Below the pieces are notes generated by a model. That model worked only from the letters and a program-made list of their open reading frames with translations, was not told where the DNA came from and did no database searches. The position numbers and the translations under genes were made by a program. Shown here piece by piece: positions 9,127-18,352 of a stretch of 64,000 nucleotides of DNA (positions within the stretch are counted from its first letter, which is position 1; each line of letters starts with the position of its first letter). The stretch comes from Trichomonas vaginalis G3 (Eukaryota; Parabasalia; Trichomonadida; Trichomonadidae): contig NC_067206.1 of the NCBI RefSeq assembly GCF_026262505.1, positions 31,883,896 to 31,947,895 of the forward strand, written 5' to 3'.

Positions 9127-10437
9127 TTACATGTATTTTTCAGCAACTTCGTCAAATAATTTTATAGCTTTATCTATCTCATCTACTTCAAACGTTTCTT
9201 TACCTTTTATGGGAGCACCATACATTTTCTCAAACTTTTCAAGTAGTTCTGTTTCTGCAGCTCTCATATCATTAACTAACACAACCTTGACTATATTGAC
9301 TGTACTGTCATATCTTAGAGTTATATTATATGTCCTTCCTATCTTATATCTCTTTGTATTGAAGTCCTTCGGTTTCTGAACGATGTAAAGTAAGCCTTCA
9401 CTGCAACGTTCCGTATCGAATGAACCATATGTTATGAAGTTATATCCAACAACTGGGTCTAACCATAACAAAACTATTGGTATAAGACTTTTGTCGATGA
9501 GATATGCTGCAGTTCCATAGAATTTTACCGATATCATAAGCTCAGGATTTCTTGTCAAAATTTTCTGAGTAGAAGCAATTTTAACCCAGTGGTTTGTTTT
9601 TTTTCCAAATGGAGATAAAATGTCTGACAAAGAATATTTGTTGTATTTCTTTGAGTATCTTACGTTTAAATCACCTATTCTAACCACTTTGGTGTCATTG
9701 TCTATCTTTCCAACTGTTTCAAACTCATTGTTTGTCATTTCTTTCTTTAAATCTGCATAGTCGTTTCTCATTCTTTCTATCTCTTTGACGGAGTAGTTAT
9801 ATTTCCTCATTGCCGCTTTACATTTAGAACATTGTGGGTTCATTTTTGCGTTATACATTGAAACCTTACCTGCTAAAACAACCAAGGCGTCAATGGTTTT
9901 CTTTAACTCAAAAGTTGCTGGTTTTATCTGTTCATTCCATACCTTACCTCTTCTATCTTTATCTCTTATCTGCCATACACATTCAGCAACTAACGAAACA
10001 AAGTTGTCGTAGGTCTTAAATTCTTCAGATTTATATATGTCAGAAACATTCTTATATACCATGTCGCAATCTTTGTCCATGACTTTGTGGTTGCAATGAA
10101 ATCCAAGAAACTCATAGTTAACCTTTCGTATGAACTTCTTTATTTCTACTGAGTCAGTTGCTTTGACTTCAATTTCGTCGAATTCAGGAATAGTGAGCTT
10201 TTGTTGTTGGATTTCAGGCAATTTGGGTAAATGGTCAATAATGTCCTGCATTTCATAAAGATACTGTTCATTTGTTTCATCTTTCGCACTACAGTCTAAA
10301 TTATTTGTTAAAAGTTCTTGCTTTATCTTCTGGATTTCTGTTTCGAAAGTATATGAAGAAGGAATGAAGCTTTTCATTTCTACTAACATTGAAGTTGGGT
10401 TCATGACTAACGAGTTTGGTGCTGTTGTTGCTAACAT
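9127..10437 (-). CDS. Bro-like fusion protein: module A plus KilA-N/GIY-YIG module B
   Basis: A 436-residue protein. Residues 1-235 (module A) are helical and contain a Cys-rich spot (NPQCSKCKAAMRKY). They are almost the same as residues 1-240 of the protein at 31,293-32,234. Residues 236-436 (module B) repeat the whole KilA-N-like plus T5orf172 protein of 7,517-8,128, including LLYIV, YKIGRTYNI and AETELLEKFE. So one gene joins two parts that occur separately or in other combinations elsewhere. Gene borders are sharp: a GTAAGAAC box before the start and an AACG..TTTTACATG border after the stop, and inverted repeats on both sides. The frame looks whole. Likely DNA binding/nuclease; biological role unknown. 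Confidence 0.8.
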   Translation of the reverse strand: MLATTAPNSLVMNPTSMLVEMKSFIPSSYTFETEIQKIKQELLTNNLDCSAKDETNEQYLYEMQDIIDHLPKLPEIQQQKLTIPEFDEIEVKATDSVEIKKFIRKVNYEFLGFHCNHKVMDKDCDMVYKNVSDIYKSEEFKTYDNFVSLVAECVWQIRDKDRRGKVWNEQIKPATFELKKTIDALVVLAGKVSMYNAKMNPQCSKCKAAMRKYNYSVKEIERMRNDYADLKKEMTNNEFETVGKIDNDTKVVRIGDLNVRYSKKYNKYSLSDILSPFGKKTNHWVKIASTQKILTRNPELMISVKFYGTAAYLIDKSLIPIVLLWLDPVVGYNFITYGSFDTERCSEGLLYIVQKPKDFNTKRYKIGRTYNITLRYDSTVNIVKVVLVNDMRAAETELLEKFEKMYGAPIKGKETFEVDEIDKAIKLFDEVAEKYM

Positions 10438-10727
10438 GTTCTTACAATAAAAATAAAAAATATTTTTTTAAAAAAACTAACTTTATTTTTTATTTCGGGA
10501 AAACTCATGAAAATTCAAGAGGGTAGAAAACATTTACGATGAAATCATGACAAAACATTTACGATGAAATTCATGACAAAACATTTACGATGAAATCATG
10601 ACAAAACATTTACGATGAAATCATGAAAATTCATGAAAATTCAAGAGGGTAGAAAAGAGGTTAGAGAACAGGTTAGATCTAACCTTCTACCCTAAATTAT
10701 ATTTTTGCCGAAAAAAAAATGGTTCAT
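10438..10727. repeat. Spacer with 24-base repeats and the right cassette repeat
   Basis: No gene. Bases about 10,525-10,625 hold four copies of a 24-25 base unit (CATGACAAAACATTTACGAT plus GAAAT). Bases 10,646-10,710 are the right inverted repeat of cassette A, with the core GGTTAGATCTAACC. The gap before the cassette gene contains the AAAAATATTTTTTT spacer. Confidence 0.75.
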
Positions 10728-11389
10728 TTACTCACAATATTTTTGTACAAAACAACCCCAAGCTTTTAACTTCTTTTCTGCAGCTTCTAATGCTATCTTA
10801 GCGAGTTCATATTCTCTAAATTCTCTCTTTAAATCTTCTTGTTCCCATTGGTCTAGTTCGTATGGAGAATCTCTATAACCAGAACATATCTCACGTTCAT
10901 GTTCTATTTGTTTTTCGCACATTTTTCTAACTTCTTGTTCGAACAAAGGTTTTGCATTCTCTACTGTATCTTCAAGTTCTTCTTCATCTAATTTCTCATG
11001 AACTTTCTTGTCTATGGAGTCCAGAATTTTTCCAACTGCTATACAATATTTTGGAGAAGCCCACATTGCTATATAGTTTACAAGTCTTGGGTCTACATAC
11101 GTTCCTCTAACCTGTTTGATTTCATCAGGAATTCCTGCATGAATTTTGTATAAAAAGCAACCGCCGTTTTCCGCGGGTTGGTATATTCTTCACAAAATGC
11201 CTTAAAATACTCTTCCCAGGACTTATTTTCCAACAACCTTCTAAAGTCTTTCCTAAACTGCTGACACATCTTTGTTGCATTTATATAACCATCCTTGTCT
11301 CTACGTAAGACTTCAATACCGTTGTAAGTGCCTTTTGTGAATGTTTCGCCATTAGATTTGTTCGTGAACGTTTTTGCTTCGACTGACAT
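10728..11389 (-). pseudogene. KilA-N domain gene, broken
   Basis: The start at 11,389 opens a clear KilA-N domain: GTYNGIEVLRRDKDGYINAT, then KMCQQFRKDFRRLL and SWEEYFKAF. A following piece to 10,728 shows the later part of the same kind of domain (MWASPKYCIAVGKILD) and then a long charged helix. The gene looks broken, with about one break. KilA-N proteins are DNA-binding factors of phages and large DNA viruses. It belongs to the accessory island and starts after the ATTGTAAGAAC box shared with its neighbours. Confidence 0.75.
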
Positions 11390-11500
11390 TTCTGTTCTTA
11401 CAATAAAAATAAAAAATATTTTTTGGTGGGACGTCGGACATTCGTTTGTGGCTTAACCGTCGGACCACAACGATAAAAATCTCTGCTCCTAGCAGTACTT

Positions 11501-12373
11501 TTACTGACAGTAGCAGTACTTTTTCAGCACTTTTCCGTAGTTGTATATGAAAGACAATTCGAGATAAAAGTCATAGTACAATGGTATTATATGCTGCACA
11601 CCGTTTGTTGTGAACCAAACTTGAAAGTCAGAGAAACTGTTACTAGGTGGTTCGTAGAATTTAGAAGCAAAGTCATAAAAGTCCTTACCAATACAAAGAA
11701 AACTGTTGTTGCTTGAACTGAAACTTGCATGACACATAACATTTTGAGGGTCAAACACGTTTCTATAAACTGTCAAATCTGTTGGTGGGCGTATAAATTT
11801 AAACGGACCGTCAGGTGGCAATGGTTCGTTCTGGTTTAGTAACCGAAGAAATTGTGCCCAAGAACGTTTGTCTACTTCCCAAAATAAAAACTGTGTACTT
11901 CTTGGAGGGTTAATTTCAATCCTTTGAAATGAAACGGTGGAATTCATCTTGTTGTATTCTAGTTTTAGATAGTATGTTCCATTTAGTAAAGAGTCGTATT
12001 TTTCTTGAAATTCCCAATAATATTTGTTCATTTGAGTTTGAAAGTCATTTAGAGTTTTCTCAAGACTTTCGTCTGAACGAACTGTAAAGATTCTCATTTC
12101 GTCAAATTTGTCTATTAGACCATCAGAACCTTCATACTGCCCATGAAAATATACTACGAACATAAAAGCGTTAGTTCTTTTTGAAAACAAAACTTTTCTA
12201 AATCCTATTGCCTTTGCATCTGAAGGACTTTGAAGCCAACGAATTGGATAGTCAAACCTGTATGAACGGGATGAAATTTCTTCATCTGATATAGTCCTAC
12301 CGGCATTTGTAAAGATATAGTCTAACGGTTTTGTATCTGTTACATTTGTTCTTTGTTTTTCAACCTGAAGCAT
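11501..12373 (-). CDS. Unknown Polinton protein, paralogue of 16,853-17,701
   Basis: A 290-residue protein starting MLQVEKQRTN. It is a clear paralogue of the product of 16,853-17,701: shared segments include TKPLD, YRFDYP-RWL, KAIGFR, HASFS-NSFLC, FYEPPS and DFQVWFTT, then a final LELSFIYNY. The beta-rich C-terminal half with an LYYDFYLELSF strand recalls jelly-roll proteins. The 235-residue protein of the second Polinton (34,559-35,266) has a loosely similar C-terminal pattern. It may be a vertex, spike or other minor virion protein; this is inference. The frame looks whole. Confidence 0.65.
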   Translation of the reverse strand: MLQVEKQRTNVTDTKPLDYIFTNAGRTISDEEISSRSYRFDYPIRWLQSPSDAKAIGFRKVLFSKRTNAFMFVVYFHGQYEGSDGLIDKFDEMRIFTVRSDESLEKTLNDFQTQMNKYYWEFQEKYDSLLNGTYYLKLEYNKMNSTVSFQRIEINPPRSTQFLFWEVDKRSWAQFLRLLNQNEPLPPDGPFKFIRPPTDLTVYRNVFDPQNVMCHASFSSSNNSFLCIGKDFYDFASKFYEPPSNSFSDFQVWFTTNGVQHIIPLYYDFYLELSFIYNYGKVLKKYCYCQ

Positions 12374-12410
12374 TTAATATATGTAAAAATATATTGTTTT
12401 AAAAAATGTT

Positions 12411-12995
12411 TTAAAATGGTATGCCATATAGCTTCTTGAATTTGTTAAGATATAGTCTAACTTTTTTTCCATCTGTATCTCTAGCGTTTACATAAGCACA
12501 GCCTTCCTTAGTAAAACATACTTGTAATTTTCTATAGCTTACGCCGGTATAAAAGTAGAAAGAGTCTTGTTCTTCGCTATAGTAGTAAAACTCAAACGTA
12601 TGCTTGCCATAGTCTGTAATTTCAATTGCTTCATCTTCTAGTTCGTCGACAAATTCGAATACTATATCTCGAAAATTGCTTTTGTTCTTATTGTTTTCAG
12701 AACAAGTGACCCAACGTAAATTTTCAAGTCTATTGTCGTTTCTTATACGGTTTATATGGTCTACAAAAGGTAGATTGTTAGGATTCGGTATAAAATGAGT
12801 TGCAATGACAACATGTTTTAAATAGTGTTTTCCACCAATCCTCATCCTAGCATATCCGTCATTTTGCTCCCATTCGCTTAAAACTCTTTTTGTCTTTTTG
12901 TTTCTGACTTCAAATGACTCACAACAGTGAATTTCATATTTCTCATCTAACAAACAAGTTTCCCAACGGTCTGTTCCAACAAACCCAGCGTACAT
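12411..12995 (-). CDS. HNH homing-type endonuclease
   Basis: A 194-residue protein. Residues 25-60 resemble the NUMOD4-like region (VLSEWEQNDGYARMRIGG), followed by a clear HNH core: HVVIATHFIPNP, then FVDHINRIRNDNRLENLRWV. This arrangement is typical of phage and large-virus HNH endonucleases that promote spread of their own genes. The C-terminal about 90 residues are of unknown fold. A shortened second copy of its two ends lies just upstream (13,020-13,120). The frame looks whole. Confidence 0.82.
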   Translation of the reverse strand: MYAGFVGTDRWETCLLDEKYEIHCCESFEVRNKKTKRVLSEWEQNDGYARMRIGGKHYLKHVVIATHFIPNPNNLPFVDHINRIRNDNRLENLRWVTCSENNKNKSNFRDIVFEFVDELEDEAIEITDYGKHTFEFYYYSEEQDSFYFYTGVSYRKLQVCFTKEGCAYVNARDTDGKKVRLYLNKFKKLYGIPF

Positions 12996-13017
12996 TTCAA
13001 ATAAAATAAAAAAATAT

Positions 13018-13122
13018 TTTTTTTAAAATATGTTGTTTTAAATGGTATGCCATTTCATATTTCATCGTCTAACAAACAAGTTTCCCAACGGTCTTTTCCA
13101 ACAAACTCAGCGTACAGTTCAA
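13018..13122 (-). pseudogene. Remnant duplicate of the HNH gene ends
   Basis: About 100 bases repeat the very start of the HNH gene (the stretch encoding the SLLDEK-like N-terminus) next to the few bases of its very end (AATGGTATGCCAT), together with the AT-rich promoter-like spacer. It is therefore the scar of a second HNH gene copy rather than a gene. Confidence 0.6.
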
Positions 13123-13149
13123 ATAAAAATAAAAAAATATTTTTTTCTT

Positions 13150-13734
13150 TTACTTTACATAACCACCTGCTACCAGAAGTCTTTGACGCCAACCCATACC
13201 AGCTAATGAAGGTTGAGTTGGTTTAGTTTGGAAACTAAACTTTGGTTTTGGTTTATCTTCAGTTTTTGGCTCCCCTTCTTCTATTGGTTTTTCGTCACTT
13301 TTCGGTTCATCTGACTTTACCTCACTTGCAGGTATGGTTGTGTCGTCAACATCTTCATAAATATCATATGCCATTTGTTTTTGTTTTCCTTTCAACTTTT
13401 TGTGTTTGTTGTAAAGTTTAGAATATTTCGACTCTAAGTCAATGAGATGTTCTATAATGAACTGTTTGTCAGTGAAGTAAACTTTTCCATCTTTTGTCTC
13501 GAACGCTCCTTCAGACTTCAATATTTTATTTGTGAGAGTCTGTTTCTTTTTTGAGATACTAGCCGTTCCATTTCTATGAAAAGTGACTTTATAGTTAGGG
13601 TTTGTATTTCCAGACCTGGCACTTTCTATTATTGAATTTTTCTCTTCATCTGTAAGTTCTTTGACAGGTTTTGACAATGGTTCTGAACTTTTTGTTTGTG
13701 GTGTCAAATCTACGGTTTCAACTTCTTCGGTCAT
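13150..13734 (-). CDS. Unknown Polinton protein with disordered ends
   Basis: A 194-residue protein beginning MTEEVETVDL. The N-terminal 55 residues and residues 130-175 are Glu/Lys/Pro/Ser-rich and probably disordered. A central block (NPNYKVTFHRNGTASISKKK) followed by a helical IIEHLIDLESKYSKLYNKH looks folded. The end GMGWRQRLLVAGGYVK is Gly/Arg-rich. The 126-residue protein at 40,546-40,926 of the second Polinton has a loosely comparable centre (FKVDGFKISKIKGV then a coiled helix), so they could be equivalents, with low certainty. Confidence 0.6.
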   Translation of the reverse strand: MTEEVETVDLTPQTKSSEPLSKPVKELTDEEKNSIIESARSGNTNPNYKVTFHRNGTASISKKKQTLTNKILKSEGAFETKDGKVYFTDKQFIIEHLIDLESKYSKLYNKHKKLKGKQKQMAYDIYEDVDDTTIPASEVKSDEPKSDEKPIEEGEPKTEDKPKPKFSFQTKPTQPSLAGMGWRQRLLVAGGYVK

Positions 13735-13753
13735 TTCATCTCAGTAAAAAATT

Positions 13754-13906
13754 TTAGTTTGGTTTGTTTTCAACTGGTTGTTTAGGTTTTTTAAGTCGGT
13801 CTAAAACTTCCTGAGGTATAGGAAGAACTTGACAAACACGTTGTGTAACTGCTGGAAGTCGACAAAGCCATCTTGAGCCCATTTGTCTCAAAGCTGTATT
13901 GTTCAT
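13754..13906 (-). CDS. 50-residue small Polinton protein
   Basis: Short frame MNNTALRQMGSRWLCRLPAV ending in a Lys/Pro/Asn tail. It lies in a same-strand series of small genes and is preceded by a TTTTACTGAGATGAAATG-like start region identical in type to that of the neighbouring gene at 13,734 (both begin after CTGAGATGAA). The repeated start context supports expression. Function unknown; a basic minor virion peptide would fit. Confidence 0.5.
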   Translation of the reverse strand: MNNTALRQMGSRWLCRLPAVTQRVCQVLPIPQEVLDRLKKPKQPVENKPN

Positions 13907-13925
13907 TTCATCTCAGTAAAAAACT

Positions 13926-14327
13926 TTACATTCCCCACGTTTGAGGCGGTTGCGGTTGGTTGTTGTTTACCCACTGTTGTGCATGGTTATATCCTCTGTT
14001 AAAGAATCTTTCACCTTGGTCCATATAGTGCCCTGCTTGGTTATAGTAGTCATTTGCTTTGTTATAGTAGTTTCCTGCTTCTCTTCCTACATTGTCCATC
14101 CATCCTTGAACTTTTCCTCTTGTTTCAGGATTTGGAATAAGATTTGCTGCATCTCGTGCTACCTCCCAACCTTTCTGTACAGTTTGTATAATAGGTTGTG
14201 CTTTCTCTTTCAGTATACCTAAAGTACTCAAAATCTTCCTTCCAATTCCAAATGCACCTCTGGCTAGTGTTCCCACTGCTGGCAAAAATCTAGATGCGAC
14301 TCCTGCTAATGCGCCAAATAAACCCAT
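13926..14327 (-). CDS. Amphipathic capsid-associated protein (pVI-like candidate)
   Basis: A 133-residue protein with a hydrophobic, glycine-rich N-terminus (MGLFGALAGVASRFLPAVGT) followed by helices and an Asn/Gln/Tyr-rich tail. Similar small proteins with MG-F-G-type or MAAGFF-type starts occur at 17,706-17,948, 40,013-40,138 and 40,243-40,479. In adenoviruses and Polintons, proteins of this kind (pVI-like) can be membrane-active and sit inside the capsid. The assignment is by character and context only. It is divergent from the integrase remains at 14,344. Confidence 0.5.
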   Translation of the reverse strand: MGLFGALAGVASRFLPAVGTLARGAFGIGRKILSTLGILKEKAQPIIQTVQKGWEVARDAANLIPNPETRGKVQGWMDNVGREAGNYYNKANDYYNQAGHYMDQGERFFNRGYNHAQQWVNNNQPQPPQTWGM

Positions 14328-14343
14328 TTCTTATGGGTTAAAA

Positions 14344-15298
14344 ATGACGAATTCAAACAAGGACCCGTATGTTTCTAAAGCAACAAAGAAAGCACTCATG
14401 GTAAAAATCTTTAGTTCAACACCAAATGCTTGGTTTATGGATATCTTGGAAAACATTCCGAGGTATAGAGAAGATGGACCACCATACTGGCTAATATTTG
14501 TCGGTCAAAACACAAGATACTGTGAAGCCATACCATTACAGTCCAAAAATATTTTAGATGTGAAAACTGCTTTGACAATATTCGTTGACAAATACCATCC
14601 AACAAAACTGACATCTGACTGTGAAAGTTCTTTCAAATCAGACGATATTAAAACTATCTGCGTTCAAAAAATGTAAACCAATATTTCATTGTCGACCAAA
14701 ACCATTCTGCTCTTGTGTCATTGACAGTTGTATAAAATCTTAAGAGACTTAAACCAACCACAAGGTGGTGAAGCAAATGAAATGTCATATGACGACAAAT
14801 ATAGACATTTCTCCATGGCAAAGATGAGACAAGTTTTAAATATTTACAATAACCGTAAACAAAAAGGTTTGGGAAACCACTCCCCCGAAGAAATGAAAAA
14901 CAACCCTGACTTAGAGAAAGACTATATATTTAATAGTTTAGTCAAAAGAGACAAACAAGAAAGAATGCCAGGCTTCAAACTTAAGAAAGGTGACAAAGTA
15001 AAAATAGAAATACCTAAACGCGACCCATATGAAAATACTATTGACTATGACAACAATGGGAACCCGACAGGTACTCACCTTCGTGTTCGTAAAATAGAAG
15101 AAAGTATACAGAGAATATTATGAAGTTTTAGGCAAACATGGCAAAATGTACAGACTGCAAGCAGAAGAAAAACTACTATTGTCAGACCTCGTTTCAAACT
15201 TGTTAAGGTTCAAGGTGGTATACTTTCAAAGACAGTTCCTAACAAATATAAGACAACTCCTGACGAATATGCTAAAGAAGTGGAACATGACGACTAAG
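14344..15298 (+). pseudogene. Retroviral-type (rve) integrase of Polinton 1, broken
   Basis: Pieces of a DDE integrase are recognisable: WFMDILENIPRY, PYWLIFVGQNTRYCEAIP and KLTSDCESSF form the first part of the catalytic core. A later piece contains the conserved helix (NIYNNRKQKGLGNHSPEEMK) and an SH3-like C-terminal part. Family function is insertion of the element with a short target duplication. Here the gene is broken, with about three breaks. A related integrase is at 27,519-29,077. Confidence 0.75.
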
Positions 15299-16834
15299 CA
15301 ATTCTATACCATGCGTAAACTGTCATGTAAGGTGGCATATAGTCTTTACTTTGTCCCGTTGTTTGCGTATACCCTGAAACGCGATGTTGTATGGTTTCCT
15401 CCTCCTCAGTGTTACTCCAGTAACAATCTATAGCAAACTTAACGTTGTCTTTAACATCATATCCTTTACCTTTTATCATTCCTGACCAATCCAATATCTA
15501 TGCTTATGCCAACCTGCTTGAGATGTACTTAAATCTATGTAGTGACTGTGTGCAGGTAGGTTTTCACCTGAAATCGTTTTACTTCCACCTGTTTCCTTTG
15601 AAGAGTTTGCACAATACAAAAACCTGTCGACTATTTGAGTCCAAGTTCCGAGACCAAGTACTACTTCTGGTCTGGTAGAGTTCATTGACGTGTAATAGAA
15701 CCTATAGGATATAGTGTTTGAAGTATTTCTGTCCTTTAACGTTTGAAGCTCTTTTTGTCAGCTTTTTTATCATATAAATCTTGAGCAGTGAATTTAACTT
15801 TTTTTTCATCCTCCATGACATAGACATTTCTACATCTAATGTATCTCATCGTTGTTATGTCTTCTTCCGATGTTAAACCTTGTGGAAGTTAGGGAGGTTT
15901 CCAATCTAATACATCCCCACCAGCTCCTTTCAACCGTTCTTCAATATTTCTATACCAACAGTTGCGAAGAAATCGTGTGTATGTCCAACGTCACTTTTCC
16001 TGTTTAAGGTTTCTTGTAAGTTTGTAATATTGCAATGTATGTGTATGGTTCTTATCCGCTTTAAGGTCTAAACATCCTGAAACCCACCCTGTATTGGCTT
16101 TACCTTCTAAAATCTTCGATGTCCGTTCATTATACCATTCAACCCTTTCTTTAATTTCATTGTCTTTTTCATCCACATATTCCTTATCTGCCTTCTTCAC
16201 TAACGCCACTAGCCATACAACCCCTATCTACCTTCTCCTCTAACTCACTGTTGACATATGTTTTGTCAGCTTTCTTTTCAAGGCTAAACGTTTAAGTCTG
16301 TTATTTCAGATATAGAATGTGTATGTCCAACGTCACTTTTCCTGTTTAAGGTTTTTGTAAGTTTTTGTAATATTTGCAATGGTATGTATATGAGTCTTTT
16401 TAGAATATTCGTTTTCAGCTCTTGTCACTTCACTTGACATTTTATTGTCAACATATGTTTTGTCCGCTAGTTCAGGATGAGTATGTTCTTTCGTTGCATA
16501 TGTTGCATCTGCTCTGTCATGTTCTTCTTGAACTTTTTCAATGACATACTCTTTGTCAGCTTTGTTGTCAATATCTGCTTTCAAAAGAAGTTCATCTATA
16601 GGTTTCTCGTTTAAAGTTCCTTTTGTTGGATTTATACAAACAGTATGGTTCTTACTGTCTTGAAATAGAAACTCGTCTGTCATTGGGTTTAATGTCAGTT
16701 TTAAGTTTCCTTCTTTCAATGACTCAGATATCTTAGAATAGTTTGAAAAGTTTGTTGTGTTCTTATTTAGAGCTTGCAAAAATGAGTTGTCGGTTGTGTT
16801 GTATTTCTCTCATAGACGCTGTTTCATTTGACAT
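15294..16834 (-). pseudogene. Phage-like fibre protein gene of Polinton 1, broken
   Basis: From the ATG at 16,834 the sequence encodes a fibre-like protein. Recognisable parts are repeats of the ADKEYV type forming a coiled shaft, and a C-terminal knob with ENLPAHSHYIDLSTS, AGWHKHRYW and MPPYMTVYAWYR. These features match C-termini of phage tail-fibre/collar proteins. Several breaks (about four) make it a fossil. A whole relative lies at 32,829-34,538. It shares a 18-base divergent promoter-like gap with the gene at 16,853. Confidence 0.72.
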
Positions 16835-16852
16835 TTTTATTCTAGATAAAAT
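16835..16852. promoter_or_regulatory. Bidirectional promoter-like palindrome
   Basis: Eighteen bases between two divergent starts (16,834 and 16,853) read TTTTATTCTAGATAAAAT. This is a near-perfect palindrome centred on CTAG. A TCTA core in an AT-rich setting just before the start recalls the reported late promoter of CroV and Mavirus; the comparison is by eye. Confidence 0.45.
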
Positions 16853-17701
16853 ATGCTTTCAATAGAAAAAGAAAATTCAAGAGTTGCTACAACTAAACCA
16901 TTAGATGAACTTTTTACTAATGTCGGTCAAAAGTTTGAGACAGAGACCGTAAAGCATGAAGGCTATCGTTTTGACTACCCCTTAAGATGGTTAAGAGACC
17001 CATCCGTCACAAAAGCTATTGGCTTTCGTAGAATGAAGTTCATTTCAGAAGCCATACATGGTTTCCCATTTACGGTCGCTTTTGAAATTCGATACTATAA
17101 CAAAGAGAAACGTACGTATGAGAAATTTGAACAGGGAAAACTTTTACAAGTTAGTTTGCTTGTAAACTTAGAAACAACTCTTCAAGCTTTTCAAGAAAAA
17201 ATAAACGATATCTATCTCGAATATGCAAAACAGTACAACATTGACGAAGGAGAGTACCATCTCGATATTATATATGACAGGAAAAATGCAACTGTTAAAA
17301 TCAATAGAATAGAAGACCTTGGAGAAGACGTTTATATTTCTACAAAATATAACAACTTGGCATGGTATAGATTTTTGAGGATGTTAAATCAGCCTGCAGA
17401 ATATCCAGTACACCCGAACTTTTATGAAGTCGAAAACCCTAATGGAACATATGAAAATGTTTTCGACTCAGATGCTATTATAGTTCATGCTTCATTTTCT
17501 GGCGCACAAAACTCTTTTTTATGCTTGGCAAATGACTTTTACGAAAAACCTACAAAGCTATATGAACCGCCGAGTGGAAGTATTTCAGACTTTCAAGTAT
17601 GGTTTACAACAGATGGAAGAAAGAGAATAGTTCCATTATACCATGCGTTTTACTTAGAACTTAGTTTCATATACAACTACTATCGAACGGTAAAAATATG
17701 A
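16853..17701 (+). CDS. Unknown Polinton protein, paralogue of 11,501-12,373
   Basis: A 282-residue protein starting MLSIEKENSR. It shares the segments listed for its paralogue, in the same order: TKPLDELFTN, EGYRFDYPLRWL, KAIGFRRM, HASFSGAQNSFLC, YEPPSGSISDFQVWF, then a final LELSFIYNY. Two diverged copies in one element suggest that they do different but related jobs, for instance alternative spike or vertex proteins. The position next to the fibre gene supports a virion role. The frame looks whole. Confidence 0.65.
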   Translation: MLSIEKENSRVATTKPLDELFTNVGQKFETETVKHEGYRFDYPLRWLRDPSVTKAIGFRRMKFISEAIHGFPFTVAFEIRYYNKEKRTYEKFEQGKLLQVSLLVNLETTLQAFQEKINDIYLEYAKQYNIDEGEYHLDIIYDRKNATVKINRIEDLGEDVYISTKYNNLAWYRFLRMLNQPAEYPVHPNFYEVENPNGTYENVFDSDAIIVHASFSGAQNSFLCLANDFYEKPTKLYEPPSGSISDFQVWFTTDGRKRIVPLYHAFYLELSFIYNYYRTVKI

Positions 17702-17705
17702 TTTT

Positions 17706-17948
17706 TTAATACGGTTGAGGTGTTGGATTTGGTTGCCAACTAGACTGTGGTGCAGGTTCAGGCTGTTGTATAACAGGAGCTTGTTCTTCTGGTTCAGGGT
17801 CTTTAGGTATAATACCAACGAACTGACCTACTCTTTTGCCAATATTTTTGACTCCGTTCCAAATTCCTCTTCCGACGGTTTTTATTCCATTCCATATACC
17901 TCTTCCAACATTTCGAAAGAAGTTTCCTATTCTTCCAAAGAAACCCAT
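17706..17948 (-). CDS. Small amphipathic Polinton protein (pVI-like candidate)
   Basis: Eighty residues. MGFFGRIGNFFRNVGRGIWN is followed by two near-repeats of the pattern GRGIWNG-K-VG/IG, making a strongly amphipathic basic helix. The C-terminal 35 residues are Pro/Gln/Glu-rich. The pattern suggests membrane binding or disruption, as in adenovirus pVI, but no alignment was possible. Starts after TTTTTACATATAGTAAA. Confidence 0.55.
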   Translation of the reverse strand: MGFFGRIGNFFRNVGRGIWNGIKTVGRGIWNGVKNIGKRVGQFVGIIPKDPEPEEQAPVIQQPEPAPQSSWQPNPTPQPY

Positions 17949-17966
17949 TTTACTATATGTAAAAAT

Positions 17967-18329
17967 CTAATGTCCACCTAGTCTCTTACGTTTCCTTCTG
18001 AGTTCCATAGCATTCTTTAACTGGAGCTCATACATTCTATTTCTCCTCTGGTAGAAAACATACTCTGGGTCAACTCCTGTGTTCGCGTCATCTGCATAAA
18101 GTTGTTTATATCCCACTTCAGGGTTTGTATAAAACTCTTTCCATCTCATATTTGCATACCATGGTGGCAAACCTAACGCAGCGTCATTTGACATGGCAGT
18201 TTGCATTTGTACATCTGTTGGCACTTGACCATAGTTTGCCATTGCAGTTTGTATTCTAACTTCATTTGGAATATTCTCTGGGTTTGGTTGTCCAGGTTGC
18301 TGTGCATTCGCTAAGTTCTGTGCGTCCAT
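17967..18329 (-). CDS. Unknown Polinton protein, 120 residues
   Basis: N-terminal half is Gln/Asn/Pro-rich with an internal near-repeat (VRIQTAMANYGQVPTD and VQMQTAMSND). The C-terminal half has an aromatic patch (LPPWYANMRWKEFYTNPE) and ends in a basic helix (MELRRKRKRLGGH). Same strand and tight spacing as its neighbours at 17,948 and 18,484. Start follows the ATTTTTATCTAATATTAA box. No family recognised. Confidence 0.6.
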   Translation of the reverse strand: MDAQNLANAQQPGQPNPENIPNEVRIQTAMANYGQVPTDVQMQTAMSNDAALGLPPWYANMRWKEFYTNPEVGYKQLYADDANTGVDPEYVFYQRRNRMYELQLKNAMELRRKRKRLGGH

Positions 18330-18352
18330 TTAATATTAGATAAAAATATCTC

